Assembly: GCA_934675735.1 (NCBI GenBank) | Contig: CAKURR010000006.1 | Coordinates: forward strand, 1-64,000 | Origin: an uncultured Clostridia bacterium | Lineage (GTDB): Bacteria; Bacillota; Clostridia; Christensenellales; Aristaeellaceae | Direction: 5' to 3' | DNA: 64,000 bases | In this document: positions 23,585 to 32,805 of the stretch, in pieces | How the letters are laid out: the number at the start of each line of letters is the position of its first letter | How positions within the stretch are numbered: position 1 is the first letter of the stretch | Translations under genes and position numbers: made by a program | Notes under the pieces: generated by a model | Seen by the model: the letters and a program-made list of their open reading frames with translations, nothing else | Told to the model about the DNA's origin: nothing | Databases searched by the model: none

Positions 23585-25413
23585 ATCGCCGCTCTGCCTC
23601 CTTTGAAAATGCCGTAGCCGTAATGGTCGCAGCGCAGACAGCGCCCGCACTCCTGCGCGGCTTCCTGCGCGGTCATGCCGCATTCGATGTGGTCGAAATT
23701 GCCCTTGCGCTGCTGCGCATCCTCTTCGCCGAGGTTGACGCGCGCACAGTGGTGCTTATCCTCCGAAATGGCCGCGGGGATATCCACATCCACGGAAATC
23801 AAGTGGTTGAAGCCGAGATAGTTGTCGATGTTGGCCGCCGCAACCTTGCCCGCCGCAATCGCGCGAATGACGGTCGCCGGGCCGGTCACGCAGTCGCCGC
23901 CCGCAAACACGCCCGGCAGGTCGGAAACCATGCCGTCCGGCAAAGCCGCGAGGTTGCCGCGCTTGACGGGTATGCCCGCCTGCTCAAAGTGCCGCGTCTC
24001 GATGCCCTGGCCGATGGCGACGACCACCACGTCCGCCGCAATGCGCACCGGCTCTTTCGCCGCCGCGGAGACCTTCGCGCGCCCCCACGCGTCGATTTTG
24101 CCGATAATCTGCGGCTGCGCCCACAGCGCGCACGCATTGCCGTCCGCATCCGCCTCGATGCGCAGCGGCGCATGCAGCTGAAGCAGGCCGCAGCCCTCCT
24201 CCAGCGCGCCGTCCACTTCCTCGGGCAGGGCGGTCATATCCTCCTTGCGGCGGCGGTAGACGATTTTCGCCTCGCTCGCGCCGAGTCTGAGCGACGAACG
24301 CACGCAGTCCATCGCCACGTTGCCGCCGCCGATGACGACCACACGCTTGCCCGTGAAATCAGGCGGGTTGTCGCTGCCGATGGAGCCCAGCAGATCGACC
24401 GCCGAATAGACGTTTTTGCTCTCCTCGCCCTCGATGCCGACCTTCTTGTCGCTCTGCGCGCCGATGGAGACATACACCGCGTCGTATTCCTTGCGGAGAT
24501 CGTCAATCGTGATGCTTTCACCGATTTTCGTGTTGTATTTGATTTCAACGCCCGTGGAGAGGATGCAGTCGATATCCTCCTGCAGCCGTTCGCGCGGGAA
24601 GCGGTAATTCGGTATGCCGTAGCGCAGCATGCCGCCCAGCTTGGGCCGCAGTTCAAAAACGGTGCAGCTGTGACCCATCAATTGGAGGTAATACGCCGCG
24701 CTCAGGCCGCTCGGGCCGCCGCCGACGACGGCGACGCGCTTGCCCGTGCTCGGCCCGCAGACGGGAGCGGGCACAACGCCCGCGTTATCCACCGCATAGC
24801 GCTTGAGCCCGCGAATGTTGACGGAAGAATCGAGCATGTTGCGGCGGCAGCGCGCCTCGCACGGATGCTCGCAGATGAGCGCACACGCCGTCGGAAACGG
24901 GTTATCCTTGCGAATCAGGCGCACTGCGTCGGCGCAGCGCCCCTCGCGGATGAGCGCGATGTAGCCCGGAATATCCACGCCCGCGGGGCACAGCGCCACG
25001 CAGGGCACAGGCTGGTTGATGTGGTAGGTACAGTTGCCCGTTTGGATATGGGCGATGTATTCGTCCCTAAATCCGTCCAGACCGCGCAGCACCATCCGCG
25101 CCGCCTCCGTGCCGATGGCGCAGTCGGCGGAAAGCTCGATATCCTTCGCCAGCCGCTCGATTTCGCCGAGTGCCGCCATTGTCGCCCGCCCGTCGAGCAC
25201 ATCTTCCAGATACGCCGCCAGCTGCCCCAGCCCGATGCGGCAGGGCACGCATTTGCCGCAGGTCTGCGCGTGGCAGAGCCGCAGAAAGTTCAGCGCCAAA
25301 TCCACCGGACAAATGCCGGGCGGGCTGGCCACGATGCGGCGTTCCAGATCCTTATACAGACGCTCTACGGTCTGAACCGCCTCGTTTTCGATTGCAATTT
25401 TGAGTCTGCTCAT
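23578..25413 (-). CDS. NuoF C-terminal/GltD-like NAD(P)H oxidoreductase, hydrogenase partner
   Basis: The 611-residue iron-sulfur flavoprotein has a short NuoF C-terminal module (TCGKCVPC at 51-58 and C98, one [4Fe-4S]), then a GltD-type region with PCVALCPAGVDIPGYI (137-152) and CALICEHPCEARC for two more clusters. A FAD loop VAVVGGGPSGLSAAYY, an NAD(P) loop VVVIGGGNVAMDCVR and the ending GVFAGGDCVTGPATVIRAI follow. The C-terminal HIECGMTAQEAAQECGRCLR adds more cysteines. It lacks the FMN/NADH Rossmann domain of true NuoF/HydB. It most likely passes electrons between NAD(P)H and HydA, perhaps with flavin bifurcation; that is inference. GGAGG is 6 bases before the ATG. Confidence 0.9.
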   Translation of the reverse strand: MSRLKIAIENEAVQTVERLYKDLERRIVASPPGICPVDLALNFLRLCHAQTCGKCVPCRIGLGQLAAYLEDVLDGRATMAALGEIERLAKDIELSADCAIGTEAARMVLRGLDGFRDEYIAHIQTGNCTYHINQPVPCVALCPAGVDIPGYIALIREGRCADAVRLIRKDNPFPTACALICEHPCEARCRRNMLDSSVNIRGLKRYAVDNAGVVPAPVCGPSTGKRVAVVGGGPSGLSAAYYLQLMGHSCTVFELRPKLGGMLRYGIPNYRFPRERLQEDIDCILSTGVEIKYNTKIGESITIDDLRKEYDAVYVSIGAQSDKKVGIEGEESKNVYSAVDLLGSIGSDNPPDFTGKRVVVIGGGNVAMDCVRSSLRLGASEAKIVYRRRKEDMTALPEEVDGALEEGCGLLQLHAPLRIEADADGNACALWAQPQIIGKIDAWGRAKVSAAAKEPVRIAADVVVVAIGQGIETRHFEQAGIPVKRGNLAALPDGMVSDLPGVFAGGDCVTGPATVIRAIAAGKVAAANIDNYLGFNHLISVDVDIPAAISEDKHHCARVNLGEEDAQQRKGNFDHIECGMTAQEAAQECGRCLRCDHYGYGIFKGGRAAIW

Positions 25414-25463
25414 ATCACGCCTCCATGTTTCTTCGTGAAAGTCGCACAAATATTTCTGTGTAC

Positions 25464-25493
25464 AGTGTAACCGATAGGTATTTGATTAGTCAA
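25464..25493 (-). promoter_or_regulatory. Promoter of the hydrogenase operon
   Basis: TTGACT (25493-25488), an 18-base spacer and TACACT (25469-25464) on the minus strand. The -35 sits in a small palindrome TTGA-CTAA-TCAA. It does not match the Rex consensus well. Confidence 0.6.
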
Positions 25494-25606
25494 CACTAAC
25501 AAGTATCGAATAAGCGGTCTGGGACCGCTCCCGTTTCCGCCAAAGTTTGTAAAAACTCAAGCTTCTGCATACGCGGCCGACTTGCTGCAATTTCTTCATT
25601 CAGAGC

Positions 25607-25628
25607 AAAAAAGCGGCTTCAAGCCGCA
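25607..25628 (-). terminator. Second terminator after the LPXTG gene
   Basis: GCGGCTTGAAGCCGC followed by TTTTTTGC on the minus strand; it backs up the terminator at 25644-25673. Confidence 0.75.
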
Positions 25629-25643
25629 TGATGGATTTCAAAG

Positions 25644-25673
25644 CAAAAAAACGCGGCCGTCAAGCCGCGTTTC
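25644..25673 (-). terminator. First terminator after the LPXTG gene
   Basis: AACGCGGC-TTGAC-GGCCGCGTT followed by seven T residues on the minus strand, 15 bases past the stop codon. Confidence 0.88.
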
Positions 25674-25687
25674 CGCCGTTTTTTTTG

Positions 25688-27514
25688 TTATTTCCTTCTG
25701 CGCAGCATCGCCAGCCCGCCCGCGCACAGGGCCAGCGCCGCCAGCCAAAGCAGCGGCTTTTCGCCGTCGCCCGTCTTGGGCAGGTTTGTCGGGCTCGGCA
25801 CGGGCAGAACCGTGATTTTCTGGGTCAGCGTCTGCCCCTCATACCCCGCGCCCTTGAGATGGATATTCAGCGCGTGGTCGCCGACCGAGAGCGTGTTGAG
25901 GTAGTCCCGATACACCGTCACGATAATCGAGCCGGTCTTTGCGCTGTACTGCGCGTCGCCGAGCCGCGTGCCGTCCATATCGACAGCGTCGAGATTCTGT
26001 ATGCCGAAGTCCTGCACCCCGTGGCCGATGGTCAGCACGATGTCCGCCTCCATCCTGCCGACGATGAACCGCGTGCCGCGGACGCTCATCTCGGGCGTGG
26101 GCTGCGGCTGTACGGTCGGCACAGGCGTAGGCTTGGGCGTGGGTGTTGCCGTCGGGGTTGCCGTCGGCGTGGCCGTAGGCGTAGCTGTCGGGGTTGCCGT
26201 AGGCGTGGCTGTCGGGGTCGCCGTAGGCGTTGCCGTCGGCTCGGCTGTCGGTGTAGCCGTAGGTTCGGCTGTCGGTGTAGCCGTAGGTTCGGCTGTCGGT
26301 GTGGCCGTTGGGATTGGCGTGGGCGTGGCATTCTTCGTCCATCGCGCATACAGGGTGACGGCCTGCGTAATCACGCTGTCAGCGCTAAGCGCGTCGCCAC
26401 CCTCCTGCGCGGTATACCAACCGTTGAAGGTATAGCCCTCCGCCTTCGGATCTTCCGGGCGCTTCGTGCCGATTTTCTCTCCAACTTCGGCGCTGACGCT
26501 TTGGCGCGTGCCGTTCAACTCATCCACGAAGTTCACATCCGCATAAACGGGCGTATACGCCGCGATCAGATATACGTTTTCCGTCTCCAGGCCGTCATAC
26601 GGTTGGCTGTTCGTCTGCGCGTTGTAGCGCGAGTGAGGTTTATCCCAATACCAGCCGTTTACGGTTTTGCCGTTATACTGCCCTTCCGGCGTGCCCAGCG
26701 AAACAAGATTGCCGGAAACAATCGCCAAATCCGCGCCGCCCTCCGTCGCCGTGTTGCCACAGAGCGCGCCGCCGTTGCGGTTGAATGCAGCCCCTGAAGC
26801 AGCGCGCTTTGCTGCCCTGAACGGGACAATCATCGGCTCGGGGGGAATCGTCGGTTCGACAACAACCCGCCTAAATTCAATGTACACGCCTCCGCCGATC
26901 TTCGCGCTGTTTTTCTCAATCGTTCCGCCTGTCAGATTGACCTCGTTGCTGCCGCTGTCAACATAGGAAAAAACAGCGCCGCCGTTTTCATCCGCCTTGC
27001 ATCCGGAAATAATTCCGTCATCCATTTGAACGACCGAGTCGCTGCCGAGATATATGCCTCCGCCGTTTTGAGCCGTGCAATTCAAAATACTGCCGCCATT
27101 CATCTGAAGTTTGGCGGCGGACAGTTCGATAGCGCCGCCATTTCCGCTCGTCCGGGCATTCTGTATGATCGCCCCGTCTTCCAGCGTCAGCGTAACAACC
27201 ACGTTGCCGCCAACAACGACCAATGGCTTGCTCCGCTGAAGCTCGCCGCCGTCGATCGTGATATGCTCAAATGTCGCCGAATTGATGAGCTGTATGCACG
27301 CATTTGAATTGAGTTTGACTGTCTTTCCCCCGCCGTCCAGCGTTAAATCTTCATTGATCACAATGGTTTGGGTCACGATGATATCTTCGTCGTTCCCTGC
27401 CAGCGCATCTTGCAGCTGCTCAAGCGTAGTGACGTTGACCTGTGCCGACGCCGTTTCGACAAAAAACGACATTATCAGCAGAATCATTGAAACAAACAGC
27501 ATCTTCCCGCGCAT
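25688..27514 (-). CDS. LPXTG-anchored surface protein with beta-helix, InlB-type repeat and PTATP stalk
   Basis: The 608-residue secreted protein has a signal peptide (1-24, ending ETASA), a parallel beta-helix region (about 45-240) with repeated G-G-xI turns such as [27 protein letters not shown] and IGGGVYIEF, one InlB B-repeat-like module (about 325-393: [12 protein letters not shown]...[14 protein letters not shown]), and a wall-spanning Pro/Thr stalk of PTAT/PTAE units (about 397-465). A second folded domain and the sortase signal LPKTG (about 578-582) follow, then a hydrophobic helix and RRRK. It is probably an adhesin or glycan-binding protein. The beta-helix and stalk suggest a host or mucus ligand, but nothing identifies it. 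GGAGG is 7 bases before the ATG. Confidence 0.92.
   Translation of the reverse strand: MRGKMLFVSMILLIMSFFVETASAQVNVTTLEQLQDALAGNDEDIIVTQTIVINEDLTLDGGGKTVKLNSNACIQLINSATFEHITIDGGELQRSKPLVVVGGNVVVTLTLEDGAIIQNARTSGNGGAIELSAAKLQMNGGSILNCTAQNGGGIYLGSDSVVQMDDGIISGCKADENGGAVFSYVDSGSNEVNLTGGTIEKNSAKIGGGVYIEFRRVVVEPTIPPEPMIVPFRAAKRAASGAAFNRNGGALCGNTATEGGADLAIVSGNLVSLGTPEGQYNGKTVNGWYWDKPHSRYNAQTNSQPYDGLETENVYLIAAYTPVYADVNFVDELNGTRQSVSAEVGEKIGTKRPEDPKAEGYTFNGWYTAQEGGDALSADSVITQAVTLYARWTKNATPTPIPTATPTAEPTATPTAEPTATPTAEPTATPTATPTATPTATPTATPTATPTATPTATPTPKPTPVPTVQPQPTPEMSVRGTRFIVGRMEADIVLTIGHGVQDFGIQNLDAVDMDGTRLGDAQYSAKTGSIIVTVYRDYLNTLSVGDHALNIHLKGAGYEGQTLTQKITVLPVPSPTNLPKTGDGEKPLLWLAALALCAGGLAMLRRRK
26113..26330 (-). 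repeat. In-frame 12/24-bp tandem repeats encoding the PTAT/PTAE stalk
   Basis: The coding DNA for the surface-protein stalk is built of 12-bp units, with a higher-order 24-bp unit in the 26235-26325 part repeated about three times nearly identically. Changes in unit number by slippage would alter stalk length without frameshift. Confidence 0.85.
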
Positions 27515-27554
27515 ATCCTTACCTCCCGCAGCCGCATCCGTAAACGATATGCAA

Positions 27555-27583
27555 ATTATAACACAGTTGTTTTACGCTTTCAA
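27555..27583 (-). promoter_or_regulatory. Promoter of the LPXTG gene
   Basis: TTGAAA (27583-27578), a 17-base spacer and TATAAT (27560-27555) in extended form TGTTATAAT on the minus strand. Confidence 0.85.
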
Positions 27584-27606
27584 TCCTATCTTTGTTAAGT
27601 TTTCTC

Positions 27607-27654
27607 AATAAAAAAAGCGCCGCCATACCTTTTAGGGTTCAAAGCAGCGCTTTT
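27607..27654 (-). terminator. Terminator of the alarmone synthetase gene
   Basis: On the minus strand AAGCGCTGC and GGCGGCGCTT pair around a 20-base loop and are followed by TTTTTTATT. It isolates the alarmone gene from the LPXTG promoter. Confidence 0.7.
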
Positions 27655-27660
27655 GTAGGT

Positions 27661-28359
27661 TTATTCCACACCCGCCTTCACGCCGGATGCCTCAATCTGT
27701 TTGCGGATATCGTACATCTGTTTGTCCGTCCGCGCGACGACCTCCGCGCAGTCTTGCAGCTGTTTGGCAATCATCTCCGCCGTTTCGGCGGGAATGTCTT
27801 TTTTATAACGCAGTTTGTGTTCCAAACTCGCCCAGAAATCCATGGCAATCGTCCGCAGCTGCACCTCCACGCGCATGTACCGCTTTTCGTTGGAGAGAAA
27901 AATCGGCACTTCCACAATCATGTGCAGGCTTCGATAACCGCTTTCTTTCGGGTTTTTGATGTAATCCTTCGTCCGCACGACATAGATGTCGTCCTGCACG
28001 GCCAGCATATCCGCCAGCTTGTAGATATCATCCACAAACGAGCAGATGACGCGCACGCCCGCGATGTCGTTCAGGTTCTTTTCAATCGCGTCCACCGAAA
28101 TCGGCAGGCCGAGGCGGTTCATCTTTTCATAAATGCTTCTCGGCTTTTTGAGCCGCGTTTCGATGCTCTCAATCGGGTTGCGGTCGAATTTGTTGGAGAA
28201 TTCGATGTTCAGCACCTTGAATTTCGTTTCCACTTCGAGCATCGCGCTGGAATAATAGCTCATCAGCCGCAGATACTCGCGCCCCTGAGATTGCAATTCC
28301 GCAAATAAGATATCCGCCGTCAAGCCCGGCGCAAATTTAACCTCTTTAATTTCTTCCAT
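27661..28359 (-). CDS. Small alarmone synthetase (RelA/SpoT-domain GTP pyrophosphokinase)
   Basis: The 232-residue cytoplasmic enzyme has only a RelA/SpoT synthetase domain, so it is a RelQ/RelP-type small synthetase making (p)ppGpp from ATP and GTP/GDP. Seen motifs: the pyrophosphate-donor region with RLKKPRSIYEKMNR (ATP binding), NDIAGVRVICSFVDDIY (conserved D and R), KESGYRSLHMIVEVP (substrate-binding G-loop with Y), and VEVQLRTIAMDFWASLEHK (metal-binding E). There is no hydrolase, TGS or ACT domain. The start at 28359 (MEEIKEV) has AAAGGAG upstream; an in-frame GTG at 28413 lies inside the promoter -10 region and cannot be used. Confidence 0.94.
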   Translation of the reverse strand: MEEIKEVKFAPGLTADILFAELQSQGREYLRLMSYYSSAMLEVETKFKVLNIEFSNKFDRNPIESIETRLKKPRSIYEKMNRLGLPISVDAIEKNLNDIAGVRVICSFVDDIYKLADMLAVQDDIYVVRTKDYIKNPKESGYRSLHMIVEVPIFLSNEKRYMRVEVQLRTIAMDFWASLEHKLRYKKDIPAETAEMIAKQLQDCAEVVARTDKQMYDIRKQIEASGVKAGVE

Positions 28360-28404
28360 GGTCGGTCTAAACTCCTTTAACTGTCTGTCGCTCACACTTT
28401 CTTT

Positions 28405-28433
28405 ATTGTACACGACATGGCGGAAAAATGCAA
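28405..28433 (-). promoter_or_regulatory. Promoter of the alarmone synthetase gene
   Basis: TTGCAT (28433-28428), 17-base spacer, TACAAT (28410-28405) on the minus strand. Confidence 0.75.
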
Positions 28434-28478
28434 TTTATTTATTTTGATCAACTTCATTTCGTTCAATTTGGTGGATAT

Positions 28479-28501
28479 GAAAAAAGCCCCGCGAGGGGCT
28501 T
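28479..28501 (-). terminator. Terminator of the M16 peptidase gene
   Basis: AGCCCCTCGCGGGGCT followed by TTTTTC on the minus strand: a compact, perfect stem. Confidence 0.9.
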
Positions 28502-28503
28502 GG

Positions 28504-28527
28504 GACGGACGCGCATCGCGCGCCCGT
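28504..28527 (-). repeat. Copy 4 of the 26-bp GC-rich dispersed repeat
   Basis: GACGGACGCGCATCGCGCGC followed by CCG, in the minus orientation relative to the copy at 45796. It lies directly upstream of the M16 terminator hairpin. Confidence 0.6.
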
Positions 28528-28551
28528 TTGCGGTTTTCGTGACGGAAGGCG

Positions 28552-29793
28552 TTACATCAGCTTCAGCCCTTCGACATTCCTGCCCACGGCGGAAGCGGAG
28601 AACGGCTTGCTGAACATCTCGTGCGCGGCGCGCTCCACATCTTCTTTCGTCACGGCTTCGATTTTGCGAATCACGTCCTGCGGGTCAACGGCGCGGCCGC
28701 GAAGCAGCTTGCTCCGGCCGATGGCGCTCATGCGGGAGGAGCTGCTTTCCAGCCCGAGCACATAGCTGACCTTGAGCTGCTCTTTGGCCATGTCAAATTC
28801 CTCCTGCGTCACGCCGCCGTCGCGCAGCAGGCGGATTTGGTTGTGCAGCTCGTCGGCGACCTTCTGCGCCGTCTCAGGCGATGTGCCCGCGTAGACGGTG
28901 AACGTGCCGCAGTTGGTATACGTGCTCGGGAAGCTGTATACGGAATACGCCGCGCCCATCTCTTCGCGGATGCGCTGGAACAGGCGGGAGGACATGCCGC
29001 CGCCGAACAGGTTGTTCATCACGCTGATGGGATAGAGCGCGTCGTTATCCTGCTCCACGCCCGGGAAGGCCAGGCACATATGCACCTGCTCAATGTCCTT
29101 TTTGCGGGTCAGCACGCGCGGGGTTGTGCCCTCCGCCGGCGCAGGGATATGCGTCTCCCCTTCCGCATGCCAGCCGCCCAGCAGGCGCTCAGCCATCTCG
29201 CGGAACTGCGTCCTATCGAATTGGCCCGCAATCGCCAGCACGGTGTTATCCGGCCGATAGTGCTTCTTTTTGAACGTGAGCAGCGCTTCGCGGCCGATGG
29301 AGGCAATCTGATCGTGCGAGCCTAGAATCGGGCGCGCCAGCGGATGCCCGCCGAAATACGCCTCCGCCAGCAGGTCGTAGACCAAATCCTCCGGCGTATC
29401 CTCGCACATCGCGATTTCTTCCAGAATAACGCCGCGCTCTTTTTCAAACTCGGCCTCGTCCACACGCGCGTTGAGCAGCATGTCGCAAAGCAGATCCATC
29501 GCGCGCGGCAGGTGCTCGGCGATGACCTTCGCGTAGTAGCAGGTGCATTCCTTTGCTGTGAACGCGTTCACCTGCCCGCCCAGTGCGTCCATCTCCACGG
29601 CAATCTGCTTGGTCGTGCGGTTGGCCGTGCTCTTGAACAGAATATGCTCCACAAAGTGCGACAGGCCGTTTTCCTCCGCGCTTTCATACATCGAGCCTGC
29701 GCCAATCCACAGGCCGACGCTGACGGACGGATAATTTTCGATAGGTTCGGCAACGACCCGCAAGCCGTTGGAAAGCACAAACTCTTCGCACAT
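28552..29793 (-). CDS. M16-family zinc metallopeptidase (processing peptidase-like)
   Basis: The 413-residue protein has the inverted zinc motif HFVEH (about residues 46-50, in NGLSHFVEHILFKST) and the third ligand glutamate in ERGVILEEIAM about 76 residues later, so it is an active-type M16B peptidase. The C-terminal homologous domain carries GGGMSSRLFQRIREE. It resembles Bacillus YmxG/MlpA, whose gene also follows pnp. The substrate is not known. Two starts are possible: ATG 29793 (MCEEFVLSNGLRV, matching homologues, GGAGG 10 bases upstream) and ATG 29814 (AGGAG 5 bases upstream). There is no signal peptide. Confidence 0.93.
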   Translation of the reverse strand: MCEEFVLSNGLRVVAEPIENYPSVSVGLWIGAGSMYESAEENGLSHFVEHILFKSTANRTTKQIAVEMDALGGQVNAFTAKECTCYYAKVIAEHLPRAMDLLCDMLLNARVDEAEFEKERGVILEEIAMCEDTPEDLVYDLLAEAYFGGHPLARPILGSHDQIASIGREALLTFKKKHYRPDNTVLAIAGQFDRTQFREMAERLLGGWHAEGETHIPAPAEGTTPRVLTRKKDIEQVHMCLAFPGVEQDNDALYPISVMNNLFGGGMSSRLFQRIREEMGAAYSVYSFPSTYTNCGTFTVYAGTSPETAQKVADELHNQIRLLRDGGVTQEEFDMAKEQLKVSYVLGLESSSSRMSAIGRSKLLRGRAVDPQDVIRKIEAVTKEDVERAAHEMFSKPFSASAVGRNVEGLKLM

Positions 29794-29863
29794 GCGCTTT
29801 GTCCCTCCGATCATAGTTTCTCCTATTCTTCTCTTTTATTTTGAGATTATACGGCGGGAAAAC

Positions 29864-30000
29864 GTGTGGGACGCTGTCCCACACCCTGCCAAGAACCTGA
29901 GGTTCTTGGATTTCCCTCCTGATTGATTGCAAAGCAATCAATCTTATACGGGAAGTCCAGAAACCTCAGGTTTCTGGTGGGGTTTGGGGCGAAGCCCCAA
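29864..30000. repeat. 137-bp nested palindrome of five perfect hairpins
   Basis: Five perfect inverted repeats, each with a 3-base loop, stand in a row: 29864-29884 (9 bp), 29889-29909 (9 bp), 29921-29943 (10 bp), 29957-29977 (9 bp), 29984-30000 (7 bp). The left half and the reverse complement of the right half are also similar, so the whole is a large imperfect palindrome centred on the third hairpin. Half-copies occur at 45695-45745 and 59811-59862. It lies between pnp and the M16 gene and encodes nothing. Confidence 0.8.
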
Positions 30001-30013
30001 CGTCCCCCATCAT

Positions 30014-30050
30014 AAGAAAGGGCGCGCAGGCCCTGCGGCCTGAGCGCCCG
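30014..30050 (-). terminator. Terminator of pnp
   Basis: A long GC-rich stem (GGGCGCTCAGGCC with GGCCTGCGCGCCC, GCA-type loop) followed by TTTCTT on the minus strand, 9 bases after the pnp stop. Confidence 0.8.
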
Positions 30051-30058
30051 TTTGTTGC

Positions 30059-32209
30059 TTAGCGGCGGTTCGCATCGCGGCGCGGCGGGCGCTGACCCGG
30101 GGCGCTGCGGCGCGGCATCTCCGTGTTGTCATACTCAATGTCGTTGCGAATCAGGTTGATGCGGCCCTGAGAGTCGATTTCCGCGACCTTCACCTCAAGC
30201 TCGTCGCCAATCTTCACAACGTCCTCGCACTTCTCCACGCGGCCCTTCGCCAGCTTGGAAATGTGCACCATGCCGTCCTTGCCCGGCAGCAGCTCGACAA
30301 ACACGCCGAAGTTCATCATGCGGACAACCTTGCCCGTGTAAACCTCGCCGACCTCGATGTCCTTGGCAATGCCTTCGATGATGCGGCGCGCCTTCGCGGC
30401 GGCAGCCTCGTCCGGCGTGGCGATATACACACTGCCGTCGTCGTCGATATCGATCTTCACGCCCGTCTCGTCGATGATCTTGTTGATCATCTTTCCGCCC
30501 GGTCCGATGACCTCGCGAATCTTGTCCGGATTGATGGTGAAGCGGATAATCTTCGGCGCGTAGGCGCTCAGGTGCTCGCGCGGCTGCGGCAGCACCTCGA
30601 GCATCTTGCCGAGGATGAACAGGCGGCCGTCCAGCGCCTGAGAGAGCGCCTGACGCAGAATCGCCTCGTCAATGCCTTTAATCTTGATATCCATCTGGAT
30701 GGCGGTGATGCCGTTCATCGTGCCCGCAACCTTGAAATCCATGTCGCCGAGGAAGTCCTCAAGGCCCTGAATATCGGTCAGCACGGCCACCTTGTCGCTG
30801 TGCGCGTCCTTAATCAGGCCCATGGCCACGCCCGCAACGGGCGCCTTAATCGGCACGCCCGCATCCATCAGCGCCAGCGTGGAGCCGCAGACGGAAGCCT
30901 GAGACGTGGAGCCGTTGGAGGACAGCACCTCGCTGACCACGCGGATGGCATACGGGAACTCATCCACAGACGGAATCACCGGCTCAAGCGCACGCTTGGC
31001 CAGCGCGCCGTGGCCGATTTCGCGGCGGCCCGGGCTCTTGAGACGGCCCGCCTCGCCGGTGGAATACGGCGGCATGTTGTAGTTGTGCATATAGCGCTCG
31101 CTGGTCTCCGTGCCCAGACCCTCGATGACCTGCGCTTCGCTCACGGGCGCGAGCGTCGCGATGGAGAGCACCTGAGTCTCGCCGCGGGTGAACACGCCGG
31201 AACCATGCACGCGCGGCAGAACGCCGGTCTCGCACCAAATCGGGCGAATCTGGGTCAGGCTGCGGCCGTCGGGGCGGACGCCCTTTTCCAGAATCTTGGT
31301 GCGCATGATCTCCTTATTGAGGTAATACAGCGCGTCGTCAACCTCGTTCAGGCGGCCCTCAAAGCGCTCGGCATACAGCTCGTGCGCTTCCTGCTTCACC
31401 TGCTCCTCGCGCGCGCTGCGCTCGTGGCGGTCAAACGCCTCAAACGCCCACGCGCAGCGGTCGAAGAAGTCCGCGCGAACGGCAGCCTTCACGTCCTCGC
31501 CTGTCTCGGCGATGGGGAAAACGCGCTTTTCCTTGCCGATTTCGGCGACAATCTGCTTCTGGAAGGCGACCAGCTTCTTGATTTCCTCGTGGCCGGTGAG
31601 AATCGCGCGGAGCATATCCGCCTCGCTGATCTCCTTCGCGCCCGCTTCAACCATCAGCACGGCTTCGTCCGTGCCCGCCACCGTCAGGCTCAGCTTGGAA
31701 ACCGCGCGCTGCTCCAGATTCGGGTTGATGACGACTTCGCCATCCACCAGACCGACGGAAACGCCGCCGATCGGGCCTGCCCACGGAATGTCGCTCACCG
31801 CAATCGCGGCGGAAGCGCCCAGCATCGCGGGGATATCCGGCGGCACATCCTGCTCGACGGAAAGCACCGTCGCCACAACCTGCACGTCGTTGCGCATGCC
31901 CTTGTTGAACAGCGGGCGCAGCGGGCGGTCAATCAGGCGGGAGGTCAGCGTCGCCTTTTCGGAGGGACGGCCCTCGCGCTTGATGAAGCCGCCGGGGATT
32001 TTGCCCACGGAGTACATCTTCTCTTCAAAGTCAACGCTCAGCGGAAAAAAGTCCTGACCCTCGCGCGGCGTGTCGCTCGCCGTCGCGTTGACCATGACCA
32101 CCGTGTCGCCCAGTCGAACGATCACCGATCCGTTAGCCTGACCGCAGTACTTGCCAAATTCCATGACCAGCGGGTGGCCCGCCAGCTCTGTGGTATACGT
32201 CTTAACCAT
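30059..32209 (-). CDS. pnp: Polyribonucleotide nucleotidyltransferase (PNPase)
   Basis: The 716-residue enzyme degrades RNA 3' to 5' by phosphorolysis and can add tails. Domains in order: first RNase PH domain (about 10-140), helical linker, second RNase PH domain (about 310-540) with [14 protein letters not shown] and the catalytic-core [12 protein letters not shown] domain ([17 protein letters not shown]), and S1 domain ([20 protein letters not shown]). The length is normal. A short Arg/Pro-rich tail ends the protein. The ATG at 32209 is 10 bases from AGGAG. It follows rpsO as in most bacteria, but a hairpin terminator separates them, so pnp depends on read-through or processing. Confidence 0.98.
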   Translation of the reverse strand: MVKTYTTELAGHPLVMEFGKYCGQANGSVIVRLGDTVVMVNATASDTPREGQDFFPLSVDFEEKMYSVGKIPGGFIKREGRPSEKATLTSRLIDRPLRPLFNKGMRNDVQVVATVLSVEQDVPPDIPAMLGASAAIAVSDIPWAGPIGGVSVGLVDGEVVINPNLEQRAVSKLSLTVAGTDEAVLMVEAGAKEISEADMLRAILTGHEEIKKLVAFQKQIVAEIGKEKRVFPIAETGEDVKAAVRADFFDRCAWAFEAFDRHERSAREEQVKQEAHELYAERFEGRLNEVDDALYYLNKEIMRTKILEKGVRPDGRSLTQIRPIWCETGVLPRVHGSGVFTRGETQVLSIATLAPVSEAQVIEGLGTETSERYMHNYNMPPYSTGEAGRLKSPGRREIGHGALAKRALEPVIPSVDEFPYAIRVVSEVLSSNGSTSQASVCGSTLALMDAGVPIKAPVAGVAMGLIKDAHSDKVAVLTDIQGLEDFLGDMDFKVAGTMNGITAIQMDIKIKGIDEAILRQALSQALDGRLFILGKMLEVLPQPREHLSAYAPKIIRFTINPDKIREVIGPGGKMINKIIDETGVKIDIDDDGSVYIATPDEAAAAKARRIIEGIAKDIEVGEVYTGKVVRMMNFGVFVELLPGKDGMVHISKLAKGRVEKCEDVVKIGDELEVKVAEIDSQGRINLIRNDIEYDNTEMPRRSAPGQRPPRRDANRR

Positions 32210-32322
32210 CGGGTGGAATCTCCTTTCAAAATACCTGCCTGCCAACACTTCTTTTCAGACGCGAACCCTCGCCGCCTGATATACAAAACCGACTTCAGCA
32301 TTCGGTTTCGTTTCAAAAGAAC

Positions 32323-32373
32323 GAAAAAGACCGCCGTTTCGGGCGACAAAAACTGTCTCCCAAACGACGGTCA
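32323..32373 (-). terminator. Terminator/attenuator between rpsO and pnp
   Basis: On the minus strand GACCGTCGTTTGGG and CCCGAAACGGCGGTC pair and are followed by TTTTTCG. The remaining gap to pnp (32210-32322) has no clear promoter. Confidence 0.75.
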
Positions 32374-32411
32374 TCTGGGACAAAGCCCTTTTCGTGAACG
32401 AAGCGGAGGAA

Positions 32412-32675
32412 TTACTTGCGCAGACCCAGCTTCGCAACCAGCGCACGATAGCGCTCGATGTCGATGCGCTTGAGGTACTCAAGCATGCTGCGGCGCTGAC
32501 CGACCATCAGCAGCAGACCACGGTGGGAGTGATGATCCTTCGCGTGGGTCTTGAGGTGATCGTTCAGGTGGTTGATGCGCGCGGTCAGCAGAGCGACCTG
32601 CACCTCGGGGGAGCCGGTGTCGCCCTCGTGACGGGCATATTCCTTGATGATTGCTTCCTTCGTCGCCTTATCCAT
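32412..32675 (-). CDS. rpsO: 30S ribosomal protein S15
   Basis: The 87-residue protein binds the central domain of 16S rRNA. It has the S15 signature in order: [38 protein letters not shown] and [16 protein letters not shown]. Length is typical. AGGG lies about 9 bases before the ATG. It has its own promoter and a leader of about 95 bases, which may hold an S15 autoregulatory structure; I could not identify a specific fold. Confidence 0.98.
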   Translation of the reverse strand: MDKATKEAIIKEYARHEGDTGSPEVQVALLTARINHLNDHLKTHAKDHHSHRGLLLMVGQRRSMLEYLKRIDIERYRALVAKLGLRK

Positions 32676-32776
32676 GATAAAAACCCTCCAATAAAATATG
32701 TTGTGCCAATCGCCGCCCGCATAGAAAAACGTTTGGAGAACGCGATCATCTGCGCGTGCGGTTCAGACCGAAGGAT

Positions 32777-32805
32777 ATTGTAACACGGAAGTCCCGCTTT
32801 GTAAA
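32777..32805 (-). promoter_or_regulatory. Promoter of rpsO, inside an 11-bp inverted repeat
   Basis: TTTACA (32805-32800), a 17-base spacer and TACAAT (32782-32777) in extended form TGTTACAAT on the minus strand. A perfect 11-bp inverted repeat (32782-32792 with 32810-32820) encloses the -35 and touches the -10. Confidence 0.8.

Noticed and set aside
25464..25500. Rex operator in the hydrogenase promoter
   Set aside because: Only a short TTGA-N4-TCAA palindrome is seen; it does not fit the longer Rex consensus well enough.
26113..26330. 12/24-bp repeats as a possible satellite or CRISPR
   Set aside because: They are the in-frame PTAT/PTAE stalk of the LPXTG protein.
28360..28413. N-terminal extension of the alarmone synthetase from GTG 28413
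   Set aside because: That codon overlaps the promoter -10 region, so it would not be transcribed in full.
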